Shown: in pieces, positions 37,358 through 48,567 of the stretch
Layout: each line of letters starts with the position of its first letter
How positions within the stretch are numbered: position 1 is the stretch's first letter
Origin: Adiantum capillus-veneris
Taxonomy: Eukaryota > Streptophyta > Polypodiopsida > Polypodiales > Pteridaceae
DNA length: 64,000 nt
Reading direction: 5' to 3'
NCBI GenBank assembly: GCA_014529385.2
Contig: CM043970.1
Coordinates: 67,912,567 to 67,976,566, forward strand
Notes under the pieces: model-generated
The model's input: only the letters and a program-made list of their open reading frames with translations
Told to the model about the DNA's origin: nothing
Databases searched by the model: none
Made by a program: the position numbers and the translations under genes

Positions 37358-39487
37358 TGACTTAAGATTTGGCTTGATGGATGTAAAACTATTATACATT
37401 TGGTTCCAATACTTTGCATGCTTGGCACAAGTATGTGGAAGGAAATCCTAAAATTCAAGGTATACCCAAATTTGGTACCCCCATCCTGACAACATCAAAT
37501 GGGTTAAAGAAAAGATTTGTACTAGAGAGATGTGTATTACCAACAAAATCCTTTATATTATTGCCTTCAACTTATTGTCATAGTTCGTACTATGGAAACC
37601 ACCTAGGCTCATTAAGGTACTCATTTTAAACCAAGAATGGGGCTGATTTTCCACTATCATGTTCAGAGTTTCGGACAAAATTATCGAGAAGAATGTTTGT
37701 TATTCTTTTCAGTCTATCCCTCTAGACCTATTTCACAATATCTTTGGGAATCTTTTGTGTAATAATCCCCACCAAAAAGTAATCATGTATAATAATTTTC
37801 ATAAAACATAGATGTCCTTCGACTTTTGGGACATGCATTGGGGGCTGATGAAATTACCAAACCCCATACTTATCTGACCACCTCACAAAAGCCAAAGTAG
37901 AAATACATGAGCATGAGCACATACCATCCACCAACCTCACCTTGCCTGATCGATGGTACAACACCCATAAACCCTACTTTTACTACTTGGAGTATGACCC
38001 CTAGTTGTCTCATGAACCTCAAGAGACTCACCAAAATGTAAGAACATGACCCTAGTCACCGCAAGCTACACTTGGAAATAGATATCCATTGCATTCGCGG
38101 CAAGAAAAAAACAATTAAATATTTTGAGCCATTTTTATGGTTTCTTTAGTGTCTTTTAACAATAGAAGAATAATTTTGATTTTTTGTATATCCTCTTAGA
38201 CCCCAAATGTGTATTGATTTCTTTTTTTTAAAGTTCTATATACCATTTGTTCAGTCTCCCACCTCCCCTAGACCAATGCCCATCATCGTATTTTATAAAA
38301 AATGCCTAGTCTCTCAACCTATCTTAACCATCTTTTACTCTTCCAAAAACACAACACAACCATACACATTTAGCTTTGATAACACATATTCACACTTACC
38401 GTCTCTAGATTGGCCAATTTACTAATGAATCTATGTATATATATATATATATATCTAAACAGATCATTGTTGTTACTAACTTCAAATAAACAAGATAATT
38501 GGACACTGTTCAATAATAACAGTATAAGTCCTCTTCTTTTATTGATTTTTCTTTTCAAAAGTTACTTAGCACATGGGTGTGCCACTATACTAATATTTTA
38601 TAAGATTGTAGCATGAATTCTCTGCTTGTTATACAATTAAATATCCAGACTAACCCCTACTTCAAAATACTAAGTTCATTTGACATACTAGCTCTCTTGT
38701 ACAAGATCATGTCAAAATATTTGAACGGTCTACATATTTGACTCACAAAAGAAGGGAAAAAACAGGGATATATAGATTTAAATTATATGGTTTGTTTATT
38801 AGTTTTACTACTAATTGTATCTTCAAAAAACATTACGGTATGTAATTTCTTGGTGAGTTTAATCATAATAATCTCAATAGCGTATTTGATATCATTGTGA
38901 TACTTTTTTGTGAGTAACTCTCTTTGCAAATATACCTAAGGGTCTACATTCAAGTAGTTTTTCAACAAGGAATAATACCAACGGACACTTTTAGAAGCTA
39001 ATAGCTACTCACATGATCTAAGGTTCCTTGGGATAGTGAACAACAATTTGTAAGTGCTTTGCTACTCAACCATACTCCAATTTTGTGCCAAAGAGGTAGT
39101 AAATGTTTTGTATTTTATGCCTTGCCTAGTCCATTGGTCACATACACACATAATTGTTGATTTAGGTAGTGTATAGGTTCTCATTTGTGTAGATTTTCTA
39201 ATTTGGTAAACACCAATTAAGTATTTATATCCATTGATTTAGGCATCACGAGTGCACATTTGTTCATCTAGGCAGCACATCAACAAATAACAGATTCACT
39301 AGTTTAAACAATACTAAATGCAGGTTTTCTAGTTTAGGAAACACAAGTGTAGATTTTGCAGCATGACTCATAGGTGTCAATTTGCCAATCTAGGCAACAC
39401 CAATTCCAAAATCATGCTATACTTGCCCACCACCACTACCCCTAGTATGATTTTGTAACATGGGTATATAATGAACGAGATTTAGAT
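37358..39487 (+). repeat. Tandem unit, copy 5, truncated (2130 bp)
   Basis: Begins at the same TGACTTAAG junction. It follows the unit to GAACGAGATTTAGAT, then switches abruptly to unrelated DNA (CAAGATCAACCG). It carries its own substitutions near 37443, 37580, 37716, 37820, 37886, 38331, 38719 and 39370. It lacks the Copia and Ty3 fragments, which lie in the missing part. Confidence 0.95.
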
Positions 39488-39815
39488 CAAGATCAACCGA
39501 TAAAAACTCAAAATACACAAGTCACCTTGAATTCACCAAACCGTATTGCACAAATGGAACGACGAAGATTTGAACATCGAATCACGCCTTTGATGCACCA
39601 AACCTCAATTTATTGATGATGAAGGAGCATATACAATAGTGGTTTTGAGATTTGTGGAACTCACGCTCTCTCACTTGTAATGGGTAGCTTGAAGGCTTCT
39701 CTCACACCATGAGTGAAGCTCACAAGTGGTTGCTACACCTAAGTCTCTCCTCACGCATAGAGTGTTGGGGTGTTATGTGAGATGTTGGAGGTTGTTTTAC
39801 AAGAAGGAGAGGGGC

Positions 39816-39824
39816 CTATTTATA
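39816..39824 (-). promoter_or_regulatory. TATA box, possibly of an antisense LTR
   Basis: The minus strand reads CCTATAAATAGGCCCCTCTC, a textbook plant TATA context. About 200 bases downstream on the same strand lies AATAAATTGAGG, a candidate poly(A) signal. This pairing is typical of an LTR, but no second LTR or terminal TG/CA was found. Confidence 0.35.
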
Positions 39825-39994
39825 GGTTGGAGACCCCTCATTAAGATTATTGGAAATCCTAATTTACAAGCTAACAAATCAGGATTATGATTTTTTTGAA
39901 TATCAAAACATTGTGGGCCTTCTTTGTCTGCTTGAGTCATGGGTGTGGGCTCAAAAGAGAGCATTATTGATGGTAGATAAGGTGAAAGTAAGTA

Positions 39995-39996
<2 letters not shown>

Positions 39997-40041
<45 letters not shown>
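39997..40041. repeat. (GA)n microsatellite
   Basis: About 45 bases of GA repeat. Confidence 0.95.
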
Positions 40042-40043
<2 letters not shown>

Positions 40044-41645
40044 ACTTTGTACATGTCTTGAGGTGAGGTGTCTTTTATGGTTAGGTCAATGCTATTTTGT
40101 GTTAGTATGTTAGTGGTTAGTGTTAGTAATCACTAGAAAGTTAATGATATATTTACAATGGGTAGAATGGGGTGGATGGTTGGAGTAAGATGGTTGAATG
40201 AAGTGAGCAAATCCTTGTGATGGTGAAGCTTGAAGAAGTTTTGGACTTACTTGTGTAGGTTCTCAAAATGACTATCGATCTTCTTCTTCGTCTTCTCTTC
40301 TTTACGCCACCGCCGCCAAGGTTGGTCATCGTGATGAAAACGGTAATTCCGTTGATGAGATCTTTTGATTTGCAGAGGTTAAGCATGGTACACATGCTGA
40401 ATTTATGTATATATATGAGGAGTAAGATGGAATTGTACCTTGGAGATAATAGAGAGAGGCATAGAGATGGTGTATGTACATGGAGAGCTCATATGAGAGC
40501 TATGGGAGTAAGTGGGGAGGTTAATGGTGAAGAAGGTGAGAGAAACCATTGAAGGTGCAGGTTTGAGTGAGGGATTGAGAGGAATGTGTGTGTGTGTGTG
40601 TGTAGAAGTGTGGAAAGAGGTGAGAGAAGACTATGGGCTACTTGTGAGAAAAGTGGACAGACTGGGGTCCACTCAAAAAATCATATCTCACCGCTGGTAG
40701 CTCCAAAAATCATGAAAAAATTTGAGGTTATTATTCAGAGCGTGACCTACATTTTCTCTTTTGACCACCGCTCCAAATCCGGAGTGGAGATAGGTGCCAA
40801 AATTCTCACCAAAAAGCCTTTTTTTATGCCTGCAAAAGTCTTTTAGTGGCCCCCTCCTTTGTTGAATTTGTACAATGCATCCAAGAGTGAGCCCCTCCTT
40901 TGTCATATCATAATACAAAGCATCCAAGTTGCCCTTGACACATGCATAGAGGAGGATTATTGGTGAATAAAGAAATATATACATGGTGGGACTAGTGTAT
41001 GGACTATTCATTGACTTTAGCTCAATGAGCACATGGTATTAGAATAATGAGTAAAAATAATAATAAAAATATGGAGGAGTTATGGATATGGAAAGATATT
41101 GGAATCATATGATATGGTCCCTCTTTAAATTATTTTGGGTAAAAGAGGAAAAGGTATACAAGTAAATAATATAATAAATGTGACCAATGAGTAGAAATCA
41201 ATTTTTTGTTTTCACGAGGGTGAGGGTGAAAATGTGGGAGTGATTTGTATAAAGGAAAAATATAAGGTTAGAGTATGTACATATTGGCAAAAAATATACT
41301 TATGGTGTAAGAGGATGAAAGAAGGCATACAAAGGTTTAAAAAAACACACACCTAAGTATAAATATTTAAATAAAATACCAGAATAATTATAAAAATCTC
41401 TATATTTAGGCCATATATATAATGCAATATTTACACACAAATGGGCCATAATATATTTTATTTTTTTGACTCAACTAGCTCAGTGACTAGCTAGCTGAGG
41501 ATTTTAAGAAGATATGGGAAAAGCCCCCTAACTCACACACGCCTATTTACAGTGAAATGGTAGGGATAGCCATAGTGTTTGGGTGAATTTGATAGGGTGA
41601 GGTAGCTTACTATGGCAATTATGGAAAGCCGAAAAACGGCTATCA

Positions 41646-41737
41646 CTATGCTCATTAGGAATTTATTCTAATGAAATGTTCACTATGTTTATGCTATTTT
41701 CCGCTACACACAAGTTACTAGGCCATTAAATGTTACA
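41646..41737 (+). repeat. 5' LTR remnant of element 1
   Basis: About 92 bases from CTATGCTCATTAGG to TTACA match 48477-48567 with few differences. Upstream of 41646 the two sides are unrelated, so the rest of this LTR is missing. Confidence 0.75.
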
Positions 41738-41738
41738 T

Positions 41739-41750
41739 TGGTATTAGAGC
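41739..41750 (+). other. Primer binding site, initiator tRNA-Met
   Basis: TGGTATTAGAGC differs at one base from TGGTATCAGAGC, the standard complement of the plant initiator tRNA-Met 3' end. It lies one base after the LTR end. Confidence 0.85.
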
Positions 41751-42155
41751 ACAAGGTTTCTCTTTTATTGCTCAAGAAGGGCAGTCCTCAAGCTAACTGT
41801 AACTGGTTGGTATTATTAACTGCAATTGAGTAAGTAGAATAGGGAATTTTCAGCCTTGCAGTGTGCCTGCTTTGTGCAGATAACAAGGAATCACCGTTGA
41901 GAGCTATGGTCTTAATTTTGGAGTCCTGCGGAGCTTGCCTACGGCTTAACCACTATTGAGCTCTTAGAAGCTTGAGAAGAGCTGGTACTGTTTTGGTGTT
42001 GAAAGACTCTCTCTTCTATTCCTTGCAATTAATGATATTCGAGCCACGAGTACAGGAGTTTGAGTGCTTTTCTAAAGGGGTAAAGAGGAGTAGCAACTAG
42101 GGCTTGAAGTGCCAAAGTACACCTAAAAAAAGTTTACACCTAAAATTTGTTAGAA

Positions 42156-43599
42156 ATGGCTTACAATAGTAAAGAGAGTGAAATTAATTTTGATAGCTTT
42201 AATTTTGCTAATGAGCAGGCTACTAATGATGCCCCTATACTTGTTAACTACCTTGTTTCTAGGCTTCAACAAGCCATGGGCAATCCATCCCTCCAAAGTG
42301 AAGTGCAACGGTAGCTTTGTGCTCATGGGATTCCTCAATCCAATTCGGGAAGAAGAAGAGGATCCGTATAAGGGCTCAAAAATCTACTACTTGATGACAA
42401 ATCTCCTTCCCAAAGGAGAACTCAAGAGCCCCCACTAAAAGAATGAGAAAGAAGTGAGTCTCTTGCCACCTCAACGGAGATGGCTCCATGAAGATGGCGG
42501 GCAAAACGCTCTTTGTCACCTCCTAAACAAAGAAGACCATCACAAATGTCTCCACACCATAATTCAAAGAGGGACGACACAAAACAAGAGAAGAAAAAGG
42601 CAAGAAAGAGGTCACCCTCTTCTCCATCTTCATCATCCTCTTCCTCTTATGAAGAAAGTGATGGTGTAGACAAGGAAGATCAAGGGAAGAAAAAGGCGAG
42701 AAAGTGGTCACCCTCTTCTCCATCCTCCTCAAATTATTCCTCCTTGATGGTGCAACTTTTGAACCACCAAAAAGAAGAGGCCATAGGAAGTCCTATGTCC
42801 TGTGGAAGAGGTCGTCCAGGCTCAAGAAGTTCAAAGAGGGAGGAAAGAACATCTCTTTCCTTACCTATGATGGCACCTTTGGTGCTATGAACAAAGTCTT
42901 GGCTTTCATCCAACAATTCAATGGGGTGTTTGGAGATGAGGGATTCACAGAGTCCTCTAAGCTACACCATGTAGCTATGCATTTTCAAAAGTCCACCACA
43001 CAATGGTGGTCTAGCCTATGGAAAAGCGGTGAAGCTCCATGAACATGGAAAGCTTTAAGAGCTTCCATCATGAAGCAATTTTTGGCCACTGATGCCAAAG
43101 ACAAAGTACATGGCGAAGCCTGAAGCTCTCTCCTTATGAATCTATTGACAAATATGTACACAAGTTTTTGGACTTACATCTCAAAGCTACTGTCTTCATA
43201 AAGATGGATTTTGGAGAGTAAAAAACAACAATTTTGTGTGGGTTTAACAGAAGATATGGCGAAGTATGTCAACTCCCAAAGGCCACGCACCATATCTGCG
43301 GTCATACAACATACTATGGTGGCTTCATGAATCAATTTCCAAACAGGGGCTAAGAGAAATTTAAGCCCACGGAGAACAAGGATCGTAATAATGAGCCTAA
43401 GGGGAAGGAAAATGTCCAAAAGTCTCCTAAAGGCAACGCCAACAACAACAAAGCCAAGGAGAAGGGAGTTTATAAAGGCAAAAATAAACTCTCTCCTGAA
43501 GAGCTTGAGTGTTATCGTAAAGATAACCGTTGTTTCAAGTGCTGAGAGCAAGGGCATGCTTATCGGGCTTGCCCCCACAAGAATACAAGAAATGAGCCT
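42156..43599 (+). pseudogene. Element 1 gag (capsid and nucleocapsid), broken
   Basis: A gag start is visible at the ATG at 42156 (MAYNSKESEINFDSF), running to a TAG at 42312. After frame changes, a Ser-rich linker is followed near 42865-43040 by capsid-like sequence with TYDGTFGAMNKVLAFIQQF, KLHHVAMHFQKS and QWWSSL, typical of Ty3 gag. A stop at 43040-43042 and a frameshift near 43120 interrupt it. The sequence continues through a Lys-rich stretch to a zinc knuckle (CFKC...EQGHAYRAC, 43531-43575) in frame with the protease. In that knuckle the residue after the second Cys is a TGA stop (43543-43545). Gag would form the virus-like particle and bind RNA; this copy cannot. Confidence 0.8.
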
Positions 43600-44781
43600 C
43601 CTAGAGCTACCTTGGCCAAAATCCAAGAAGAGAATGCTCATCACAAAGGATCTCCTCTATGCCATGCTTGGGGAAAGGTAAGAGAACGTGATGCTTTTAT
43701 TCTCTTTGACCTTGGTTCTACTTACAATTTCATATCCACAGAGTTGGCCACCAAGCTAGGCATTCAAGCCTATGAGATAGGAGATGTCCTACCCACCGAT
43801 GGTGCTTTCAAGGGGCAAGAAGCTTCAGTCACTCCCTTAATTGGGAAATTGAGGCTCTATGTCCAAAGCTATGTGGAAAAAGAGGGATTCTTTATCTCTC
43901 CTCTCAAGCACGAGGACGTAATCCTAGGGGCACCATCGTTTGATCACATGGCTGCCAATGTTAAATTCCCTGAAAGGAAAATCTACTTTAGTTTTAGGGA
44001 AAAAGGTATCTACATAGATGCTAAGGAGTTGGGTAACACCATACCCATTGTATATACACAAGTTTGCAATACGTCAATAAAGAGCTCTATTTCCATGTAC
44101 ATGAGTTTTGTTAAAGATTCTCAAAATGAACCTAATGCTTTAGCAAAAGAAAATATAAATAATCACAAGGAATTCGAGTTATCCAATTTTCTCAAGGGAT
44201 TTCAAGATGTTTTTATTTACGACATCCCTTGTGAATTACCTCCTAAACGAGGCAATGATGACCATGCAATTGAACTTCTTCCAAAAAGTTCACTGCCTAA
44301 TAAACCTCCTCATAGAGTTTCTCAAACTCAACAAGAGGAGATTATGCGGCAAGTGCATGAGTTTGTTGAGAAGGGCATGGTTAGGCCTAGCTCATATCCA
44401 TTTTGTTCACCCGTGCTATTAGTGCAAAAGAAAGACGGAACATATCGTATGTGTGTCAACTATAGAGCACTAAATAGGATCACTATAAAAAATAGGTTTC
44501 TCGTTCCACGGGTAGAAGACCTATTTGATAAGCTGCAAGGATTGACCTACTTCAATAGTATTGACCTAAAAAGTGGCTACCATCAATTACGGATAGTTGA
44601 TCAAGACATTGTAAAGACCGCATTTTGCACCACGTTTGGTCTTTACGAATACATTGTCATGCCTTTTGGCTCGATCAATGCACCAACCACATTTAACCGC
44701 TTGATGGAGAAGCTATTCAGGCCTCACCAAACCCTTATTGGAGTGTTCTTTGATGATATTATCATCTACTCTAATTATTAA
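43600..44781 (+). pseudogene. Element 1 protease and reverse transcriptase (5' part)
   Basis: A long open frame carries an aspartic protease followed by RT. The protease active site reads LFDLGSTYNFIS (Asp codon 43708). The usual DSG/DTG is DLG here, which would probably spoil activity. RT motifs follow in order: YRMCVNYRALN, FNSIDLKSGYHQLRI, YIVMPFGSINAP and the catalytic VFFDDIIIYS (Asp codons 44752 and 44755). The frame ends at 44781 through a one-base shift. The next RT residues (NEHKKHLQVIFQ) resume in another frame from about 44779. RT would copy the element RNA into DNA within the particle. Confidence 0.85.
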
Positions 44782-45398
44782 ACGAACACAAGAAACACCT
44801 CCAGGTAATATTTCAAGTCTTACGAGAGAAAAAACTTTATATTAACCGAAAGAAAAGTGAGTTTTTCTTACAAGATATTCAATATTTAGGTAACATTATC
44901 CCTCAAGATGGCATCCAAATGGATCCATCAAAGCTAGAGGTAATAAAAGGATGGCCTAATTCAAGTAATCTTCATGAACTAAGAAGCTTTATAGGTATGT
45001 GTGCATACTATAGACGCTTCATAGAAAAGTTCTCACAAATTGCGGGACCATTACATGACCTAACAAAGAAAAACATTAGGTATACATGGTCTGCCAAGGA
45101 GAAAAATTCTTTCAAAAAGCTTAAAGAAAAGCTTATCTCTCAACTTGTGCTTACACTGCCGAATCTGTCAAAGCCATTTGAGGTCCAATGTGATGCTTGT
45201 GGTGATTGCCTTGGAGCTGTTTTGCTCCAAGAAGGGCATGCCATAGCCTATGAAAGTCGAAGGCTCAACCCTATTGAGCAATCTCTAGACATATATGAAA
45301 AGGAACTCTTCGCATTTCTACATGCCTTAGACTCGTGGAAGCACTATTTATTGGGGACTCCTTTCATTCTGCGGACGGACGGATCACCAAAGCCTTAA
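44782..45398 (+). pseudogene. Element 1 RT thumb and RNase H
   Basis: After the frameshift, RT connection sequence (LYINRKKSEFF, YLGNII) leads into the classic segment LRSFIGMCAYYRRFIEKFS and then RNase H: VQCDACGDCLGAVLLQ, YEKELFAFLHAL and HYLLG...LRTDG. The three acidic positions (D in CDA, E in EKEL, D in RTDG) are present. A one-base shift near 45380 breaks the frame again just before the HQSLKYF motif, which continues in the next frame. Confidence 0.85.
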
Positions 45399-46389
45399 GT
45401 ACTTCATGACGCAGACCAAATTCTCCAACAAACAAATGAGGTGTGTAAATTTCCTTTCACAATTTCATTTTCATATTGATCACATTGCTAGCAAGCATAA
45501 TCAAGTAGCCGATGCACTCTCAAGACGGCCAAGAGTGAATGCAGTTTCCATAGCAACTCACAATCTATCTTCTATGATAGATGAGTACACTATTGATACC
45601 TATTTTAGAGATGTGATTTCAGCCCTTACACTAGAGAAGAAAGAAGAACCATTTACCCTACAAGATGGTTATCTTCTCTATGGTAATAGACTATGCATTA
45701 CTAGCTCACTACATGAGAAAGTAATGTATGAATCTCATGCTCCTCCTTATGTAGGACATAGAGGGATTTAGTTTACCCTATAAGGGATTGAAACATATTT
45801 CTATTGGCCTGTCATGAAAGCAAAAATACAAGAGTATGTTTCTAAATGTGTGGTATGCCAAAAGACAAAGTTTGATAGAGAGAAGCAACCTGGATTGCTT
45901 CAACCTTTGCCAATCTTTAATTCACCATGGGAGAGCATATCCAGGATTTTATCTTTGAATTACCCAAGTTTATCCATGGGAATACGGGAATATGGGTGAT
46001 AGTAGACAACTACAACAAATAAGCTCATTTTATACCTGTTAAAAAGACTATCAAAGCCCATCAAAGGCAACCCTCTTCATATCACAAATCTTCAAGTACC
46101 ATGGCTTGCCAATTTCCATAGTGTTGGATAGAGATCCTAGATTGGCCAGTAATTTCTGGAAGGTCTCTTTAAGAATTTAGGGACAAGGATAAACTTCTCT
46201 TCGGCCTATTATCTGCAAACGGATGGCCAACGTGAAATAGCTAACCTAACAATTCTTGATCTACTAAAAGCCTATGTAACGGAAGTAGATCAAAGGTCCC
46301 AATGGGAGAAGTACTTACCCTTGGTGGAGTATGTCTACAATAATATTGTACATACCTCCACGGGAAAAGCACCTTTTGAGGTAACTGAG
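45399..46389 (+). pseudogene. Element 1 RNase H end and integrase, frameshifted
   Basis: The RNase H end is visible (FHIDHIASKHNQVADALSRR). The integrase HHCC zinc finger follows: H residues in SHAPPYVGHRG, a TAG at 45768-45770, then YFYWPVMKAKI and CVVCQKTK. Core segments appear in alternating frames: PWESIS near 45930, VIVDNY near 45995, and SSAYYLQTDGQ near 46200. A frame near 46320 reads LVEYVYNN, matching the Ty3 integrase LAEFAYNN region. Integrase would insert the DNA copy; here it is cut by several shifts and stops. Confidence 0.75.
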
Positions 46390-47087
46390 GGAAGATCTTA
46401 AAGTCCCATGCTACTTAAGGTACACGGGAAGATATTTGCTGCAGATGAGTATAGCCGTGACCTACAAGAATCTTTCCAAAAGATTAAGGATGCTATCTCT
46501 ATCTCACGGCAAAGGCAAAAGGCTGCTCTGATAAGCACAAAAGAGCCCAAACCTTTAAAGAAAATGATTTGGTCTTGCTTAAATTTCCCAAGGCTCGATT
46601 AAGGCACATGACGTGCAAGAATCCTATGGGGCACCAAAAGTACTATGCTAAGTTAGAAAATGATTGGGTCTTGCTTAAATTTCCCAAGGCTCGATTAAGG
46701 TACACGATGGGCAAGAATCCTACGGGGCACCAAAAGTACCATGGTCCCTCCCATATTCTTAGACCAATCAATGAGATGGCCTATCAACTTAAGTTGCCCA
46801 ATCATTAGCTCATACACAATGATTTACATGTGAGCCTACTAAAGCCTTAGAAAGGAGAGCCACCTCAAGAACCAACCATTGAAGACCCACCGAAGATCGA
46901 GGACCAAGAAGAGGTGCTGCAACCCGAGTCCATTCTCCAACATGAAGACAAGGTATTGAGAGGCGGTAACCGACATTATCTTATTAAGTTTAAGAATTAT
47001 CCTTTTGAAGATGCTAGATGGATGGAAGGCATACAATTAAAGGATAACCTAAACCTTGTCAATGCTTACAATGCTTCCATAGAGTAA
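46390..47087 (+). pseudogene. Element 1 integrase C-terminus and chromodomain
   Basis: After integrase, a GPY/F-like module is seen (VLLKFPKARL..., KYHGPSHILRPI, AYQLKLP). After a stop at 46806-46808 comes a chromodomain: QPESILQHEDKVLRGG, HYLIKFKNYPFEDARWM and an acidic/helical end, finishing at TAA 47085-47087. Chromodomains of this position are thought to steer insertion to marked chromatin. The GPY/F region contains an in-frame 96-bp tandem duplication, listed separately. Confidence 0.8.
46561..46741 (+). repeat. 96-bp tandem duplication in element 1 integrase tail
   Basis: AAAATGATTTGGTCTTGC starts at 46561 and again (with one change) at 46657. Each copy runs through TTTCCCAAGGCTCGATTAAGG to GGGGCACCAAAAGTAC. 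The period is 32 codons, so the duplication is frame-neutral; the copies differ by a few bases. Confidence 0.9.
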
Positions 47088-47839
47088 GCAAATGTACAAA
47101 TGTTTAAAATGAACAAAGTTTTTGTCTTATAAGACTCTCTTTTTTTCTTTATTATGCACAAATGATAAGAAGTATGCATGCTTAGGATCAAGTTTGCAAG
47201 GACGATGTCTCCCAAACACTAAGTAGATCTTGTCACTCTACTATGGAAGATTGATAGGACAAATGCGCAGACATGCTTGTGGCAACTTAGGCTCTCAAGC
47301 GCCAAATGGATTAGTCATCCATTTTGGAACGATGTCGTAGGGTAAGATAGTGATCCTCTACCCGCTAGGAAAAGGACTAATGAATAGGCTACACAAAGGG
47401 AATAAGGGACACATGTCAGCTCCCTAGCCCAGTTGCCCTCCCCAAGGTGCATTCAAATCCTATTGGATGGCCATAGAGGTGGACCAATGAGAATTAGGCT
47501 AGAGTATATTTAGTTTAATTCTTTTTAAAACACTTGATAGAAGAACCAATAGAAATTAAGATCTCTAGAAGATTATTGGACAGTCTCCCAAGGGGTCCAA
47601 TGAGCATTTAGTAGCCCAATGGCTTGCCTGATTCCTATTGGCCAGAAGACAAAGGGGTCCAATGAGAATTTAATTTCATTAATTAAATACCTAAAGCTCT
47701 CACAAAAGGGGAAAGGGGGACACATGTCAAAAGGATATCACTTATGCTTCTCAATTATCATTGGCTAAGCTTTGCAGGGTCAAATGGGGTTCCAACATGA
47801 GTAAAATGCAAAAGGGGTCGACCAAGAGAGAGAGGGGGC
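47088..47839 (+). other. Element 1 3' untranslated stretch and candidate polypurine tract
   Basis: Non-coding DNA between the chromodomain stop and the 3' LTR. The purine run AGAGAGAGAGGGGG (about 47825-47838) just before TGATTTTGG is a plausible second-strand primer site. Confidence 0.4.
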
Positions 47840-48567
47840 TGATTTTGGCAAGGCATTATCACACACACACTCACACAATCTCATGTGAGGCAAAGAAGAC
47901 TCTATCTCCTTTTCAAGATTGAATGGAAATCTCATCATTTACTCCAAGCTTGTGAGAAGGGAGGCCTACACCAACAACTCTTGGCTTTGTGATGCAAATC
48001 CAACCAAGAGCCAAGCTTCAATGCATGCTCATCTCCTCTACCATGCTAATTAATAATCTATGCTAAGCTTTTATGAGTGAGTATGTGAGGAGATATACTT
48101 CTTTCTCATAAGACTACTCCTTCTTCCTCTCAATCTACTCTCATACCCCGCTAGCTCTCACCATCTTCAAAGGTGTGTAAGGTCCCAGGCTTGAGACCAT
48201 GATGGAATTGATGTTGTGTTTTATAAGTGTGTGCATGGTGCTTGAAGCTTCCATCTTCATTGCACCAGCAAGTTATTGAAGGAACACAAAGTATTGTATT
48301 GTAAAATGTATCCCTTCATGGGGGAAGCCTTTTGGATGGGGGACCGGCTCCATGTAAATTCGGTCCTTAGCTGTCGTCAATAGCTTAATTTCTCTCTCTC
48401 TTTTGAAGTATTGTTCATGCCTATCTAACTAGGTGTTTTTATGCTTTTTGTTGCTCTCTCCATCCAAGCACTCTTGCTATGCTCATTAGGAATCTATTCT
48501 AATGAAATGATCACTATGTTTATGCTATTTTCCGCTACACACAAGTTAGTAGGCCGTTAATATTACA
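47840..48567 (+). repeat. 3' LTR of element 1 (left edge tentative)
   Basis: The right ~91 bases (48477-48567) are confirmed by the matching 5' remnant. The left edge is set at TGATTTTGG after the purine tract, giving a TG...CA element of 728 bp, but the 5' LTR is too short to confirm it. Confidence 0.45.

Larger units (their letters stand above)
39488..41645. other. Unassigned stretch right of the array
   Basis: No supported gene. It holds a GA run (39997-40041), a short GT run near 40590, and a possible minus-strand promoter (separate entry). A small hairpin AGCCG-AAAAA-CGGCT lies near 41627-41641, at the edge of retrotransposon element 1. Confidence 0.5.
41646..48567 (+). mobile_element. 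Element 1: decayed Ty3 chromovirus
   Basis: Order of parts: LTR remnant, initiator-Met primer site, gag with one zinc knuckle, protease, RT, RNase H, integrase, chromodomain, 3' LTR. Pol order RT-RNase H-integrase defines Ty3/gypsy, and the chromodomain after integrase places it among chromoviruses. The reading frame is broken by several stops and at least four frameshifts, so the copy is dead. The 5' LTR keeps only its last ~92 bases. Confidence 0.85.

Noticed and set aside
10454-39487. The regular array as a CRISPR or classical satellite
   Set aside because: The unit is thousands of bases long and built from retrotransposon pieces; no short repeat/spacer pattern is present.
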